The notes under the pieces: generated by a model
Told to the model about the DNA's origin: nothing
Seen by the model: only the letters and a program-made list of their open reading frames with translations
The model's database searches: none
Program-made: the position numbers and the translations under genes
In this document: piece after piece, positions 17,096 through 26,097 of the stretch
How positions within the stretch are numbered: position 1 is the first letter of the stretch
How the letters are laid out: the number at the start of each line of letters is the position of its first letter
From: Flavobacteriaceae bacterium CP2B
GTDB taxonomy: Bacteria; Bacteroidota; Bacteroidia; Flavobacteriales; Flavobacteriaceae
Assembly (NCBI GenBank): GCA_001683825.1
Contig: LXTR01000005.1
Location: 1-64,000, forward strand
Reading direction: 5' to 3'
Length of the DNA: 64,000 nt

Positions 17096-18610
17096 ATGAA
17101 AAAAGATCCTATAGACAGGTTGTTCGAGGAAAAGCTAAAAGATTATAGCGAAGTGCCGGACGACCAGGTCTGGCAAAACATTGCCGCTTCCCTTGACAAG
17201 CGAAAAAAGTCGCGCATGGTTATCCCCCTGTGGTGGAAACTGGGTGGGGCGGCAGCCTTGCTGGCCCTGTTTGTCTACCTGGTGGCCCCGGAAGGATCCA
17301 ACCCCGCAGCTGAAGTGCCGGTCACAGACACCGAGACCACTGCCCCATCCGGGCAGGAACTGCCCGAAACACCGGCGTCTGTGCCCCCGGGGGGCCGGGA
17401 AGACGCTGTAGCCCAGACGCCCAATGAAGAACAGGACCAACGGCCCGCCGTAAAGAATGACCTGAAAGACCCCCTTTTACCTCCGGGGCAATCCCAAAAA
17501 GCAGCGCAGGGCACCGCCGTACGCGAGCAGCGCAACCCCGAGGAGCCTGAGGCCATCGCTGGCCAGGGCACTGAAACCGCCCGGGACCGGGCCATCCAGG
17601 CCCGGGAAATGGATATCACCCCCCCGGCCCTGCCCGGGAAGGAAGCCGTGCAAGTGGCTGGCAATGACCAGCCTTCCGGCCTGCCCCATCCCAACGCGAT
17701 TGCCGTTACCCCCCAGGATACCAGGAAAGAGGCACCCACCGCCCCGCCAACGGGGGATGGCCCATTACCTCAGGCTGCGGAGGAAGTAGCCGGTGGGGAG
17801 GAAGCACCCAGCGGCAAGAAATCACTGTTTGAAGAGATCGCCAAATCACAGGAAGAAGAAGACGCCCTGGCGGCAGCCACATCACCCCGCTGGTCTGCGG
17901 GGCCCAGGATCGCTCCTGTCTATTTTAATTCCTTCGGACAGGGATCCCCCATACATTCCAGTTTTGTCTCCAATTCAAAATCAGGGAACGTCAACCTGAG
18001 CTACGGGCTTACGCTATCCTACCAAATCTCGCCAAAACTGAGCCTCCGTTCAGGGGTCCACAAAGTGGATTACGGCTATGACACCAACGACATTTCCTTC
18101 TCCGCGTCCATAGCGGCGGCATCGGGCCAGCAGATCAACAATATCGATTACGCCCTTAGCTCGCGCAACCTGGTGGTGCGCAACGCTTCCCAGGCCAAAG
18201 CAGCCCAGGATGCCCTGTCTGCAGAGGTAGCTGCTGAATTCCCCTCCCGCGATGGCCGGATGGTACAGCAGTTTGGTTATGTAGAAGTGCCCCTGGAACT
18301 CAACCTGGCACTGATAGACCGCAAACTCGGCCTGCACCTCATCGGTGGCCTCAGCTCCCTTTTCCTGGTAGACAACTCCGTGACCCTGGAATCCAATGGC
18401 TCGGCGACGGAAATGGGGGAAGCCAATAACCTGAACGCCGTAAACTTCAGTACCAATCTGGGGGTCGGTTTGCAATATGAGGTAGCCCCCAGGATACAAC
18501 TCAGCCTGGAGCCGGTATTTAAATACCAGTTGAATACCTTTTCAGGTACCGATGGCACGTTTAACCCGTATTCCGTCGGGGTTTACAGCGGGCTTAACTT
18601 CAAGTTCTAG
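17096..18610 (+). CDS. Inner-membrane-anchored protein with C-terminal outer-membrane-barrel-like domain
   Basis: A 504-residue protein with three parts. The N-terminus is a short charged cytosolic segment (MKKDPIDRLFEEKLKDY) like those of anti-sigma factors, ending at one membrane helix (about 46-64). A long Pro/Ala/Glu-rich spacer follows (about 70-255). The C-terminus (about 260-504) looks like an outer membrane beta-barrel of the PorT type, with alternating strands and a final aromatic residue (GLNFKF). It lies directly after the sigma factor, so it is likely to hold it. How one chain could reach both membranes is unclear, and no function has been shown. Confidence 0.7.
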   Translation: MKKDPIDRLFEEKLKDYSEVPDDQVWQNIAASLDKRKKSRMVIPLWWKLGGAAALLALFVYLVAPEGSNPAAEVPVTDTETTAPSGQELPETPASVPPGGREDAVAQTPNEEQDQRPAVKNDLKDPLLPPGQSQKAAQGTAVREQRNPEEPEAIAGQGTETARDRAIQAREMDITPPALPGKEAVQVAGNDQPSGLPHPNAIAVTPQDTRKEAPTAPPTGDGPLPQAAEEVAGGEEAPSGKKSLFEEIAKSQEEEDALAAATSPRWSAGPRIAPVYFNSFGQGSPIHSSFVSNSKSGNVNLSYGLTLSYQISPKLSLRSGVHKVDYGYDTNDISFSASIAAASGQQINNIDYALSSRNLVVRNASQAKAAQDALSAEVAAEFPSRDGRMVQQFGYVEVPLELNLALIDRKLGLHLIGGLSSLFLVDNSVTLESNGSATEMGEANNLNAVNFSTNLGVGLQYEVAPRIQLSLEPVFKYQLNTFSGTDGTFNPYSVGVYSGLNFKF

Positions 18611-18619
18611 CTATGGCCT

Positions 18620-19381
18620 TCAGGCACGTCCCCGGGGGATGGGGGCGTCCTGCTTTAAATCCTCCAGCATCAATTCCCGTACCTCGTTCCTCAAGCTTGT
18701 TTTCTGGGCCTCCCTCAACTGGTCGGTCTTGATAAAGGCGTGTACTTTTACCCGCAGCGGTCCCGGCCCCCCGCTGAAAAAGGTAAAGGAAAAGCGTTTC
18801 TTGTTGTCGTAAAAGGTAATGGGCACTACCTCTATCTGATGGGCAATCGCCATTTTAAATGCCCCGTCCTTGAACTCATCGAGCAGGATGTGTTCCTCGG
18901 GTACCCCCCCTTCGGGAAAGATGCAAATACTCAACCCCCGGTGCAGCCTCCGCTGCGCCCTGCGGTAAACCCCGGTCCGGCTCTTGCTGTCCTGGCGGTC
19001 CACCATGATGCATACCCGCTTGTAAAAGAAGCCGAAAATCGGGATGTTCACCAGCTCCTTCTTGCCGACAAAGACAAAAGGGTTCTGGCTTACCCGCAAC
19101 ATGAGCATGATGTCGAGCATACTGGTGTGGTTGGCCACCAGCATATAGCTTTTTCCCCGTAGGAGCGGCTCATCATAGGTGATGCGCGGCGGGCAACCCA
19201 TCCCATACAGGATTACATTGGCCCATATATTGCGCGCCAGCCAAAAAAACTGCGGATAGGTCCGCTCAGAAAGCGTCACTGCCAACAAAACAGGGAAAAA
19301 CAAGACAATTGGCAGGGTTACCAACACATAAAACCAGAAGCGATATAGGGATTGCCCAATTTTTACCAGCAGGGAACGCAT
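18620..19381 (-). CDS. plsC: 1-acyl-sn-glycerol-3-phosphate acyltransferase
   Basis: A 253-residue membrane enzyme making phosphatidic acid from lysophosphatidic acid and an acyl donor. The acyltransferase motifs are NHTSMLD (84-90, HX4D) and FPEGGVP (155-161). An N-terminal hydrophobic helix (about 15-37) anchors it. Its promoter region overlaps that of the divergent trpS. The -7 element is so close to the ATG at 19381 that the mRNA would be nearly leaderless. Confidence 0.92.
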   Translation of the reverse strand: MRSLLVKIGQSLYRFWFYVLVTLPIVLFFPVLLAVTLSERTYPQFFWLARNIWANVILYGMGCPPRITYDEPLLRGKSYMLVANHTSMLDIMLMLRVSQNPFVFVGKKELVNIPIFGFFYKRVCIMVDRQDSKSRTGVYRRAQRRLHRGLSICIFPEGGVPEEHILLDEFKDGAFKMAIAHQIEVVPITFYDNKKRFSFTFFSGGPGPLRVKVHAFIKTDQLREAQKTSLRNEVRELMLEDLKQDAPIPRGRA

Positions 19382-19386
19382 AAAAT

Positions 19387-19394
19387 CAAAAGTA
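19387..19394 (-). promoter_or_regulatory. Candidate -7 promoter element of plsC
   Basis: On the minus strand TACTTTTG, an exact consensus match, ending six bases before the plsC ATG. It lies just left of the -33 box of trpS, so the two polymerases could compete. Confidence 0.45.
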
Positions 19395-19398
19395 ACAA

Positions 19399-19432
19399 TT
19401 TTGGCCGCGTTATGGTATTTCTTTTACTTTTG
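19399..19432 (+). promoter_or_regulatory. trpS promoter, Bacteroidota type
   Basis: TTTTG (19399-19403), 21 bases, then TACTTTTG (19425-19432): both boxes match the consensus exactly. It fixes the trpS start at 19454, giving a leader of about 15 bases, and rules out the longer frame beginning at 19352. Confidence 0.7.
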
Positions 19433-19453
19433 TGTTTCTTTAATTTCGGGACA

Positions 19454-20422
19454 ATGACAAGGATACTTACTGGGATACAAAGTACGGGAAGACCGCATCT
19501 TGGAAATATAATGGGAGCCATTATCCCGGCCATCTCCATGGCCTCTAACCCCAATACCGAATCGTTCCTTTTTATCGCCGACATGCATTCGCTCACCCAG
19601 GTAAAAGACAGCGAGACCCTGAAGAACAATACCCTGGCCATTGCCGCGACCTGGCTGGCTTTTGGCCTTGATGTGGACCAAACCGTTTTCTACCGCCAAA
19701 GCGATGTCCCCCAGGTCACCGAACTGGCCTGGTACCTCAGCTGTTTCTTCCCCTACCAGCGCCTTACCCTGGCCCACTCGTTCAAAGACAAAGCCGACCG
19801 GCTCGAAGACGTAAATGCCGGTTTGTTCACCTATCCCATGCTCATGGCGGCAGACATCCTGCTGTACGACGCCCACTACGTCCCCGTGGGAAAAGACCAG
19901 CTACAACACCTGGAAATGACCCGTGACGTCGCTTCGCGCTTCCATGCGCAAATGGGCGAGACCTTTGTGCTGCCCGAAGCCCGGGTGCAGGAGGACACCA
20001 TGTACATCCCGGGCACCGACGGGGAAAAAATGAGCAAAAGCCGGGGGAACCTGATCGATATCTTCCTCCCCGATAAAAAACTCCGAAAACAAATCATGGG
20101 CATTGTCACGGACAGTACGCCCATGGAAGCCCCCAAAAACCCCGACACAGATACCGTTTTCGCTCTCTACCGCATCCTGGCCACCCCCGCCCAAACCGAA
20201 GGAATGCGGGCCAATTACCTGGGAGGCAACTATGGGTACGGGCACGCCAAGCAGGCCCTTTACGACTGTATCCTGGAACGCTTTGGAGAAGCCCGGGAGA
20301 AATTCCATTACTTTATGGAACACCCAGAAGAGGTAGAGCAGGCCCTGAGCGTGGGGGCCGGAAAGGCGGGCGTGGTAGCCGATGCCGTCCTCAAACGCGT
20401 GCGGGCCAAACTGGGCTACTGA
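19454..20422 (+). CDS. trpS: Tryptophanyl-tRNA synthetase
   Basis: Charges tRNA-Trp with tryptophan. A class I synthetase with the HIGH-type motif GRPHLGN (12-18) and KMSKS (192-196). The start at 19454 (MTRILTGIQSTG) gives 322 residues, normal for bacterial TrpRS, and agrees with the promoter upstream. Confidence 0.97.
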   Translation: MTRILTGIQSTGRPHLGNIMGAIIPAISMASNPNTESFLFIADMHSLTQVKDSETLKNNTLAIAATWLAFGLDVDQTVFYRQSDVPQVTELAWYLSCFFPYQRLTLAHSFKDKADRLEDVNAGLFTYPMLMAADILLYDAHYVPVGKDQLQHLEMTRDVASRFHAQMGETFVLPEARVQEDTMYIPGTDGEKMSKSRGNLIDIFLPDKKLRKQIMGIVTDSTPMEAPKNPDTDTVFALYRILATPAQTEGMRANYLGGNYGYGHAKQALYDCILERFGEAREKFHYFMEHPEEVEQALSVGAGKAGVVADAVLKRVRAKLGY

Positions 20423-20442
20423 ACCAGGGGCAGGGAAGCAAC

Positions 20443-21546
20443 CTAAATGGCTTCAAATAATTTTCCGGGAAGCGGCCTTATGACTCCTTTCATTTCCATA
20501 TTCAGCAGGGTAGACGTCGCCTTGAAAACAGGCATGCCACATTGCAGGGCAATGGCGTCCAACAGTTGTTTCCCATGCTGCTGCAGGTAGTGGTAGATGG
20601 CCTCTTCTGCCTCATCCATCTCCACGAACAGTTGGCGTTGTACGGCGGGGGCCTCCTTTTCCTCAAGGTCCCACCCCATCAGGTAGATGAGGTCGGCCGC
20701 GCTGGTGATCAACTGCGCCTTGTGGTGCCTGATCAGGTTGTTGCAGCCGCTGCTGTAAACGTCCCCCACCCGCCCGGGTACCGCAAACACATCGCGGTGG
20801 TATCCCATGGCTAGGTCAGCCGTCACCAGGCTCCCGCCCTTTTCGGCTGATTCTACCACTACGGTGGCCTCGCTCATCCCGGCGATGATCCTGTTCCTTT
20901 TCAGGAAGTTCTCCCGTTCCGGGTGGCTGGTCGACCAGAATTCCGTGTAAAACCCGCCATTTTCTTCGACGGCAGGCACAAAGCGTTGGTGCACAGGCGG
21001 ATATATCTGGTTGAGCCCATGGGCCAGGCAACCAATGGTCTGTAAATTGTGGGCCATGGCGGCACGTTGTACACAGATGTCCACCCCATAGGCAAACCCG
21101 CTGACGATCACCGGCTCCAACGGGGCAATCTCCTCAATAAACCGTTCGCAAAATGCCCGGCCATAAGGTGTGATGCTGCGGGTGCCCACCACGCTTATGA
21201 CCCTTTGGTCCCCCAACCGGATGTTCCCCCGCTGAAACATCAGCACAGGACCATCCACACAATGTTTCAGGTACTTCGGATACCCCGGGTCTGTAAAGTA
21301 GGTATATTGGATCTGCTGCGCCTCCATAAAGGCCAGTTCCCGTTCCGCCGCTTCCAGGTGTTCTGCCCGGTGCAACTCGCTCAGCGTATAGGCCCCAACC
21401 CCTTCGATCCTTAACAATTGCCGCACTTTATCGGCAAAAACGGCGGCTGGACTGCCACAGTGGGCAATGAGCTTTTTAGCCGTGGTATCCCCTATATTGG
21501 GGACATGCTGTAAACGCAAGGCCGCAAGTAGCTCTTTTTTAGTCAT
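20443..21546 (-). CDS. dprA: DNA-processing protein DprA
   Basis: A 367-residue protein that loads RecA on incoming single-stranded DNA during natural transformation. The Rossmann-fold core is present: VGTRSITPYG, VSGFAYGVD, the GCLAHGLNQIYP loop, and NRIIAGMSEATVVVESAEKGGSLVTA. A helix-hairpin-helix-like N-terminus (HVPNIGDTTAKKLIAHCG) and a winged-helix C-terminus complete it. It suggests, but does not prove, competence. Its gene converges with trpS. Confidence 0.95.
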   Translation of the reverse strand: MTKKELLAALRLQHVPNIGDTTAKKLIAHCGSPAAVFADKVRQLLRIEGVGAYTLSELHRAEHLEAAERELAFMEAQQIQYTYFTDPGYPKYLKHCVDGPVLMFQRGNIRLGDQRVISVVGTRSITPYGRAFCERFIEEIAPLEPVIVSGFAYGVDICVQRAAMAHNLQTIGCLAHGLNQIYPPVHQRFVPAVEENGGFYTEFWSTSHPERENFLKRNRIIAGMSEATVVVESAEKGGSLVTADLAMGYHRDVFAVPGRVGDVYSSGCNNLIRHHKAQLITSAADLIYLMGWDLEEKEAPAVQRQLFVEMDEAEEAIYHYLQQHGKQLLDAIALQCGMPVFKATSTLLNMEMKGVIRPLPGKLFEAI

Positions 21547-21616
21547 TTAAGAAGTTTTTGAGAGTTGTTCACAAAGTACCTGTTTTTCCATGTTAATAAA
21601 AAGTTACGAACCCGGG

Positions 21617-21647
21617 TTTCCTGCCCGCCGAAATTTTTTGATCTTTG
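21617..21647 (+). promoter_or_regulatory. Candidate promoter of the SPOR-domain gene
   Basis: TTTC (21617-21620), 19 bases, then GATCTTTG (21640-21647), seven of eight matches to TAnnTTTG. It ends five bases before the ATG at 21653, which would leave almost no leader. Confidence 0.4.
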
Positions 21648-21652
21648 TACAT

Positions 21653-22597
21653 ATGGGAACAGCGAAATACATCCAGGAATTGCTTTACCGCTACAATTGT
21701 GTGGTGGTACCAGAATTTGGTGCCTTCCTCTCACAGCGAAGGCCTGCCATCCTGCATAAGGCTACCCATACCTTTGACCCACCGACCAAGGTGGTGTCCT
21801 TTAACCAGCAACTCGCTTCCAACGACGGCCTGCTGGTTTCCTACATGGCCAGCGCTGAAAACAGCTCTTATGAAAAAATGCTGGCGCGCGTCCATGAACA
21901 GGTGGGCGACTGGAAAAAACAACTCAAAGAAGGCAAGCGCCTGGAGTTGGAAAATGTAGGGGAATTGTGGCTCAACCGCGAAGGCAAAATACAATTCCAG
22001 CCGCAACAACAGATCAATTACCTCACCGCCTCTTTTGGGCTCAGCCCCGTGGTCTCATCCCGGGTGTCCAGGGAAATCCTTAAGGAAGAAGTAGTGCAAC
22101 TGGAGGAGAAAATCCCATTTATGATCACCCCCGAAACGCGGAACCGGAGGTCGTTCAGGCCCTACCTCAAGTATGCAGCCATCCTGTTGCTGGCCGTTGC
22201 GACGGGCTTAACCGGTTTCAGGGTCTACCAGAATGGGTTGACCATTACCCAAATGGCGCAGGAAGAGGCCCAGGAAGTGGTTACACGGAACATTCAGGAA
22301 GCCACCTTTTTTAATGCCAGGCCCCTGGAACTGCCCGCCCTGAGCCTTGACGTAAAAATAAAGCCCCGCGGTATCCACCACGTGATCGCCGGTGCCTTTA
22401 GGGTACAGGAAAACGCCGACAAAAAAGTACGGGAACTCCGGGACAAGGGCTATGATGCCGCCTATATCGGCGAGAATGCGTACGGCCTGCACCAGGTAAC
22501 CTTCGCGAGTTTTGAAGAAGCCGGGGAAGCGCTGCAGTACCTGAGGCATATCAAAAACACGGTGTCTGCCGATGCCTGGCTCTTATCAGCGCGCTAG
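21653..22597 (+). CDS. HU-CCDC81-like and SPOR domain membrane protein
   Basis: A 314-residue protein with an N-terminal region of the HU/CCDC81 type (YIQELLYRYNCVVVPEFGAF, about 1-140), one membrane helix (about 165-190), and a C-terminal SPOR domain (about 240-314: HHVIAGAFRVQENADKKV...GYDAAYIG). SPOR domains bind glycan strands bare of peptides at the division site. The HU-like part stays in the cytosol. It may link cell division to the inside of the cell in Bacteroidota. The start at 21653 was chosen because upstream frame residues lack family character. Confidence 0.85.
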   Translation: MGTAKYIQELLYRYNCVVVPEFGAFLSQRRPAILHKATHTFDPPTKVVSFNQQLASNDGLLVSYMASAENSSYEKMLARVHEQVGDWKKQLKEGKRLELENVGELWLNREGKIQFQPQQQINYLTASFGLSPVVSSRVSREILKEEVVQLEEKIPFMITPETRNRRSFRPYLKYAAILLLAVATGLTGFRVYQNGLTITQMAQEEAQEVVTRNIQEATFFNARPLELPALSLDVKIKPRGIHHVIAGAFRVQENADKKVRELRDKGYDAAYIGENAYGLHQVTFASFEEAGEALQYLRHIKNTVSADAWLLSAR

Positions 22598-22659
22598 CAC
22601 CACCCACCCCCTCCGCCTAAAATAAAATACCGCCATAAGCCGGAATCGGTATTTGCGCC

Positions 22660-22667
22660 TATCTTTG
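22660..22667 (+). promoter_or_regulatory. Candidate -7 promoter element of the thioesterase gene
   Basis: TATCTTTG, an exact consensus -7 element 16 bases before the ATG at 22684. No good -33 box is seen. Confidence 0.4.
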
Positions 22668-22683
22668 CATCAAACTTTTTGGA

Positions 22684-23205
22684 ATGCAGTCAAAAACACC
22701 CAGCGAATCCAGGACTATCATGACCGATATGGTCCTTCCCAGCGAGACCAACCCGCTCAACAACTTGTTTGGGGGCGAACTGCTGGCCCGAATGGACCGT
22801 GCGGCAAGTATCGCCGCCAGGCGCCACAGCCGCAGGATCACCGTGACAGCCTCCGTGAATCATGTGGCCTTCAACCGTTCGGTGCCCCTGGGTAGCGTGG
22901 TCACGGTAGAAGCGGCTATTTCACGCACGTTCCGGACCTCCATGGAGGTCTTTATCGATGTTTGGATGGAAGACCGCTTTAGCGGGGAACGCACCAAGGC
23001 CAATGAGGCCATCTATACCTTTGTGGCCGTGGACGAAACCGGCAAACCCACCGAAGTACCCCCCCTGGTGCCGGAAACCGTGCTTGAAAAACAACGCTAT
23101 GAGGCGGCGCTCCGGAGGAAACAACTGAGCCTGGTGCTGGCAGGCAAGATGAAGCCGGCTGATGCCACGGAACTCAAGGCCCTGTTTATAGAGAAACCCC
23201 GGTAA
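22684..23205 (+). CDS. Acyl-CoA thioesterase, hotdog fold
   Basis: A 173-residue cytosolic thioesterase of the YciA/BACH group, releasing fatty acids from CoA. The family motif is ETNPLNNLFGGELLARMD (20-37), with the catalytic Asn/Asp context, then VNHVAFNRSVPLGSVV. The C-terminus (after 125) is an extra helical part. It converges with the aldo/keto reductase gene. Confidence 0.9.
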   Translation: MQSKTPSESRTIMTDMVLPSETNPLNNLFGGELLARMDRAASIAARRHSRRITVTASVNHVAFNRSVPLGSVVTVEAAISRTFRTSMEVFIDVWMEDRFSGERTKANEAIYTFVAVDETGKPTEVPPLVPETVLEKQRYEAALRRKQLSLVLAGKMKPADATELKALFIEKPR

Positions 23206-23226
23206 CTGAAAGTGCCCCGGGCCGTG

Positions 23227-24063
23227 TCAGAAATCGAAAGTATCGGGGTCCGGACCAAATCGCTGGCCCCTGTCCATGCTATCGAGCAGGTTGACGTCCT
23301 CCTGGGATAGTGCAAAACCAAAAAGGTCCGCATTGGCGATGATCCGTTCCTTCTTGCTCGATTTGGGGATGGTTACCACCCCTTTCTGAAGGTCCCAGCG
23401 CAGGACGATCTGGGCGACCGTCTTATCGTACTTCTGTGCCAATTCCTGCAATACCGGCAGTTCAAAGATATTGCCCTGCATCAGGGGGGACCAGGCCTCG
23501 TACTTTATCTTATGGGACTGGCAGAATTCCAGCAGGGGCTGTTGTACCAGGTAAGGGTGAAATTCCATTTGGTTGACCATAGGGACCACTTCTGCGGTAG
23601 CGAGCAGGTCTTCCAGGTGGTGCTGCAGGAAGTTGCTCACCCCAATGGCCCGTACCCGTTTCTCCCGGTATAGCTGTTCCAGGGCCTTCCAGCTGTCTTT
23701 GTACTTCCCCTTTACGGGCCAGTGGATCAGGTACAGGTCCAGGTAGTCCGTCCCCAGCCGTTCCAGGCTGTCCTCAAAAGCCTGTAAAGTCGTATCAAAG
23801 CCCTGGTCTGAATTCCACACCTTGCTCACCAGGAAAACCTCTTCCCTGTGGATGGGGCTCTTCCGGATACCCTGGCCTACCCCCGCCTCATTTTTGTAGA
23901 TAGAGGCCGTATCAATATGGCGGTAGCCAGCCTCCAGGGCCCATTGCACGGCATTGATTACCTCCTTACCGTCCTCAGACAGGTACACGCCCAATCCAAA
24001 GTAGGGCATGTGTACCCCGTTGTGCAACTTAAAGGTACCCTGTATGTCTGTGATCTTTGCCAT
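23227..24063 (-). CDS. Aldo/keto reductase
   Basis: A 278-residue NADPH-dependent reductase of carbonyl compounds. The catalytic tetrad is visible: D51 and Y56 in DTASIYKNE, K81 in LVSKVW and H114 in LIHWPVKG. The C-terminal VTIPKSSKKERIIAN binds the cofactor phosphate. The start at 24063 (MAKITDIQG) follows the EnvC-like gene by ten bases. The upstream frame runs into that gene and was rejected. It is the last gene of the flippase-dut operon. Substrate unknown. Confidence 0.92.
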   Translation of the reverse strand: MAKITDIQGTFKLHNGVHMPYFGLGVYLSEDGKEVINAVQWALEAGYRHIDTASIYKNEAGVGQGIRKSPIHREEVFLVSKVWNSDQGFDTTLQAFEDSLERLGTDYLDLYLIHWPVKGKYKDSWKALEQLYREKRVRAIGVSNFLQHHLEDLLATAEVVPMVNQMEFHPYLVQQPLLEFCQSHKIKYEAWSPLMQGNIFELPVLQELAQKYDKTVAQIVLRWDLQKGVVTIPKSSKKERIIANADLFGFALSQEDVNLLDSMDRGQRFGPDPDTFDF

Positions 24064-24073
24064 CTTTTCTTTT

Positions 24074-25306
24074 TTATAAACGATAGATCCACTCCTCCGG
24101 GTTAAGGCGGGTGGCATCTTTATACAAGTAGAATTTTAACTGGGTCAGGCCATTAAACCGATTGGTATATATCTCCCCAAGCTCCTCTTTGACGCCTACC
24201 TTATCACCTTTTTTTACATATAAACTGGACAGGTTATAATAGGTGCTGATGTAATTCCCGTGCTTTATCTGCACCCCCTTGTTGCCCCCGGGCACCGCCA
24301 GGATGGCGATCACCTCGCCTTCAAAAACGGCCCGGGCCCTGGCCCCTTCGTCCGTGGCGATGATCACCCCGTTACTTTGGTGTTTAATCCCGGGATAGAC
24401 CGCGTCCCTGTAGACCCCGAACCCCTGCCTTTTGATGCCCTTTTCCACCGGCCAGATAAGTTTGCCCTTATTGGCCGAAAAGTTATTGGCTACCAGGGTG
24501 GCCTCGGGGGTCAGCACAAACTTGCTGTTGTCTGTACTCCTGCTGCCCGCATCCTTGTTGGAGGCAGCGATCGCGGAGCGGATCAGACGCTCTATCTGTT
24601 CATCAATCCTCCTGGCCTCCCTCCTTTTGTTCTCGATGGCGGTGGCGTACCTGCTTTCATTCTGGCGGATGGATTTAAGCAGTTCTTTTTGATCCTGCAC
24701 CTCTTTCAGCAGTTCATCCTTGGCTTTCATGTTTTCGGCTACCAGTTGGTCCTTGGCTTTTCGCTGTGCCGTCAAATCCCGGTTCAATTGGGTGAGCTCC
24801 TCGGTTTTGAGTACGATCTGCCTGCCCTGTTCCTTGCGGTATTCCGTATACTGTTTCATATACTGTAACCGCTTAAAAGCCTGGAAGAAATTTTCGGAAG
24901 ACAAAAGGAACATCAACCGGCTCTGTTGCGCCCGGTTTTGGTAAGACTTCCGGATCATTCGGGCGTATTCCTCCTTAAGGAGTTCCAGGTCTTCCCGCAG
25001 TTGCGAAATGTTGCGGATGTTGGCATTTATCTGCCGGTTTAACAGGTTGGATTGCTGGTTGGTGACCCTGATGAGTTGCTGCCGTACGTTGATCCGTTGG
25101 TCGAGCACCTCCATCTGGTCCAGGATACTTCCCTTTTCCTTACGCTCCGCGAAAAGCAGGCGGTTTATCTCGGCTATTTCCTTTTGCAGCTGTTCCCGCT
25201 TGGCTTCCAGGGCCTTTTGTTCATCGGTCTGTGCCCAGGCCGAAGAAACGGGTACCATCATGGACACCAGCAGCAGTCCGATATAATATGTGTTCCTTAA
25301 ACCCAT
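24074..25306 (-). CDS. EnvC-like murein hydrolase activator, degenerate M23 domain
   Basis: A 410-residue periplasmic protein with a signal peptide, a long coiled coil (about 30-265) and a C-terminal LytM/M23 domain (about 290-410). The zinc ligands of active M23 peptidases are missing: the usual HGxxxT-Y-HL is IKHGNYISTYYNL, with Asn for the second His, and LHFE is LKFYL. It should thus act like EnvC and activate amidases that split daughter cells, rather than cut peptidoglycan. The stop is two bases upstream of the DUF4292 gene's frame end order, within a tight operon. Confidence 0.9.
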   Translation of the reverse strand: MGLRNTYYIGLLLVSMMVPVSSAWAQTDEQKALEAKREQLQKEIAEINRLLFAERKEKGSILDQMEVLDQRINVRQQLIRVTNQQSNLLNRQINANIRNISQLREDLELLKEEYARMIRKSYQNRAQQSRLMFLLSSENFFQAFKRLQYMKQYTEYRKEQGRQIVLKTEELTQLNRDLTAQRKAKDQLVAENMKAKDELLKEVQDQKELLKSIRQNESRYATAIENKRREARRIDEQIERLIRSAIAASNKDAGSRSTDNSKFVLTPEATLVANNFSANKGKLIWPVEKGIKRQGFGVYRDAVYPGIKHQSNGVIIATDEGARARAVFEGEVIAILAVPGGNKGVQIKHGNYISTYYNLSSLYVKKGDKVGVKEELGEIYTNRFNGLTQLKFYLYKDATRLNPEEWIYRL

Positions 25307-25307
25307 C

Positions 25308-26093
25308 TTATTTCAGAACAATCTCATCGTAGCCCTTGGGAATCTCATAGGGGAAGTTCAAAGGCCGGTCCAGTTCTACATTCCTGTAGGCCAGGGCGAT
25401 AATGTTCCGTTTGTTGGTGTCTATCGCCGTAATGCCTATTTCATTCGGGATAAGGAGCTTCCCCTTTTGTTGATAGTCCTTGTACCGTATCTCCAGCAGC
25501 CTTTTCTTCTGGGGTTGCGACAATTGCTGGGTACTCAATTTAAAATTCCCGGGTTCGATCAGGTAAAATATCTTAAACAGGTCCAGGTCCTGCCGGGGTT
25601 TGAGCTCATAGGTGTCCCCGTGCACCCCGGCATTGTACTTTCCATCCCTTAAATCAAAGAGCGCCTGTCCTAGCAACAGGTTCTGCACCTTTTCAAAATT
25701 CAGGTCGGTCCCCAGGAAACCGCTGAGATAGGAAAAATCACCGTCAAAATATTCGTTTTGCAGTTTGTTGTAGAACGATACCCGTGTTGGGGTAATAAAA
25801 GCCTTTACCACCCCCAGGGGAGCGCTGATCCAGATGGCCTTGTCCTTTTCCATGCGGAGGCTGACACTGAAGGAATGGGCCGATTCTCCATCGGAATATT
25901 CGATTTTCATCCGGCCACTCAGGGTTTTAAAGTCTGCCTGGCTCCTATAGTGGTTTTTGATGATGGTCTTTGCGGTGAGTTTGGCATCTACCTCCCCCAC
26001 AGTCAGCAGGCTGGCAGATTTACAGGAGAGCAGCAGGGTCGTCAGGATCCCGAGGAGCAGCCATGGCCGCCATAATGTTGTACGTCCCTTCAT
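25308..26093 (-). CDS. DUF4292 lipoprotein
   Basis: A 261-residue lipoprotein (lipobox LLLSC followed by KSASLL) of the DUF4292 family, widespread in Bacteroidota. The body has the LolA/LppM-like pattern of beta strands (KIEYSDGESAHSFSVSLRMEKDKAIWISAPLGVVKAFITP), which suggests lipid or lipoprotein binding at the outer membrane, but this is inference from shape. It sits between the TPR and EnvC-like genes, with gaps of four and one bases, a frequent arrangement in the family. Confidence 0.85.
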   Translation of the reverse strand: MKGRTTLWRPWLLLGILTTLLLSCKSASLLTVGEVDAKLTAKTIIKNHYRSQADFKTLSGRMKIEYSDGESAHSFSVSLRMEKDKAIWISAPLGVVKAFITPTRVSFYNKLQNEYFDGDFSYLSGFLGTDLNFEKVQNLLLGQALFDLRDGKYNAGVHGDTYELKPRQDLDLFKIFYLIEPGNFKLSTQQLSQPQKKRLLEIRYKDYQQKGKLLIPNEIGITAIDTNKRNIIALAYRNVELDRPLNFPYEIPKGYDEIVLK

Positions 26094-26097
26094 AGCT

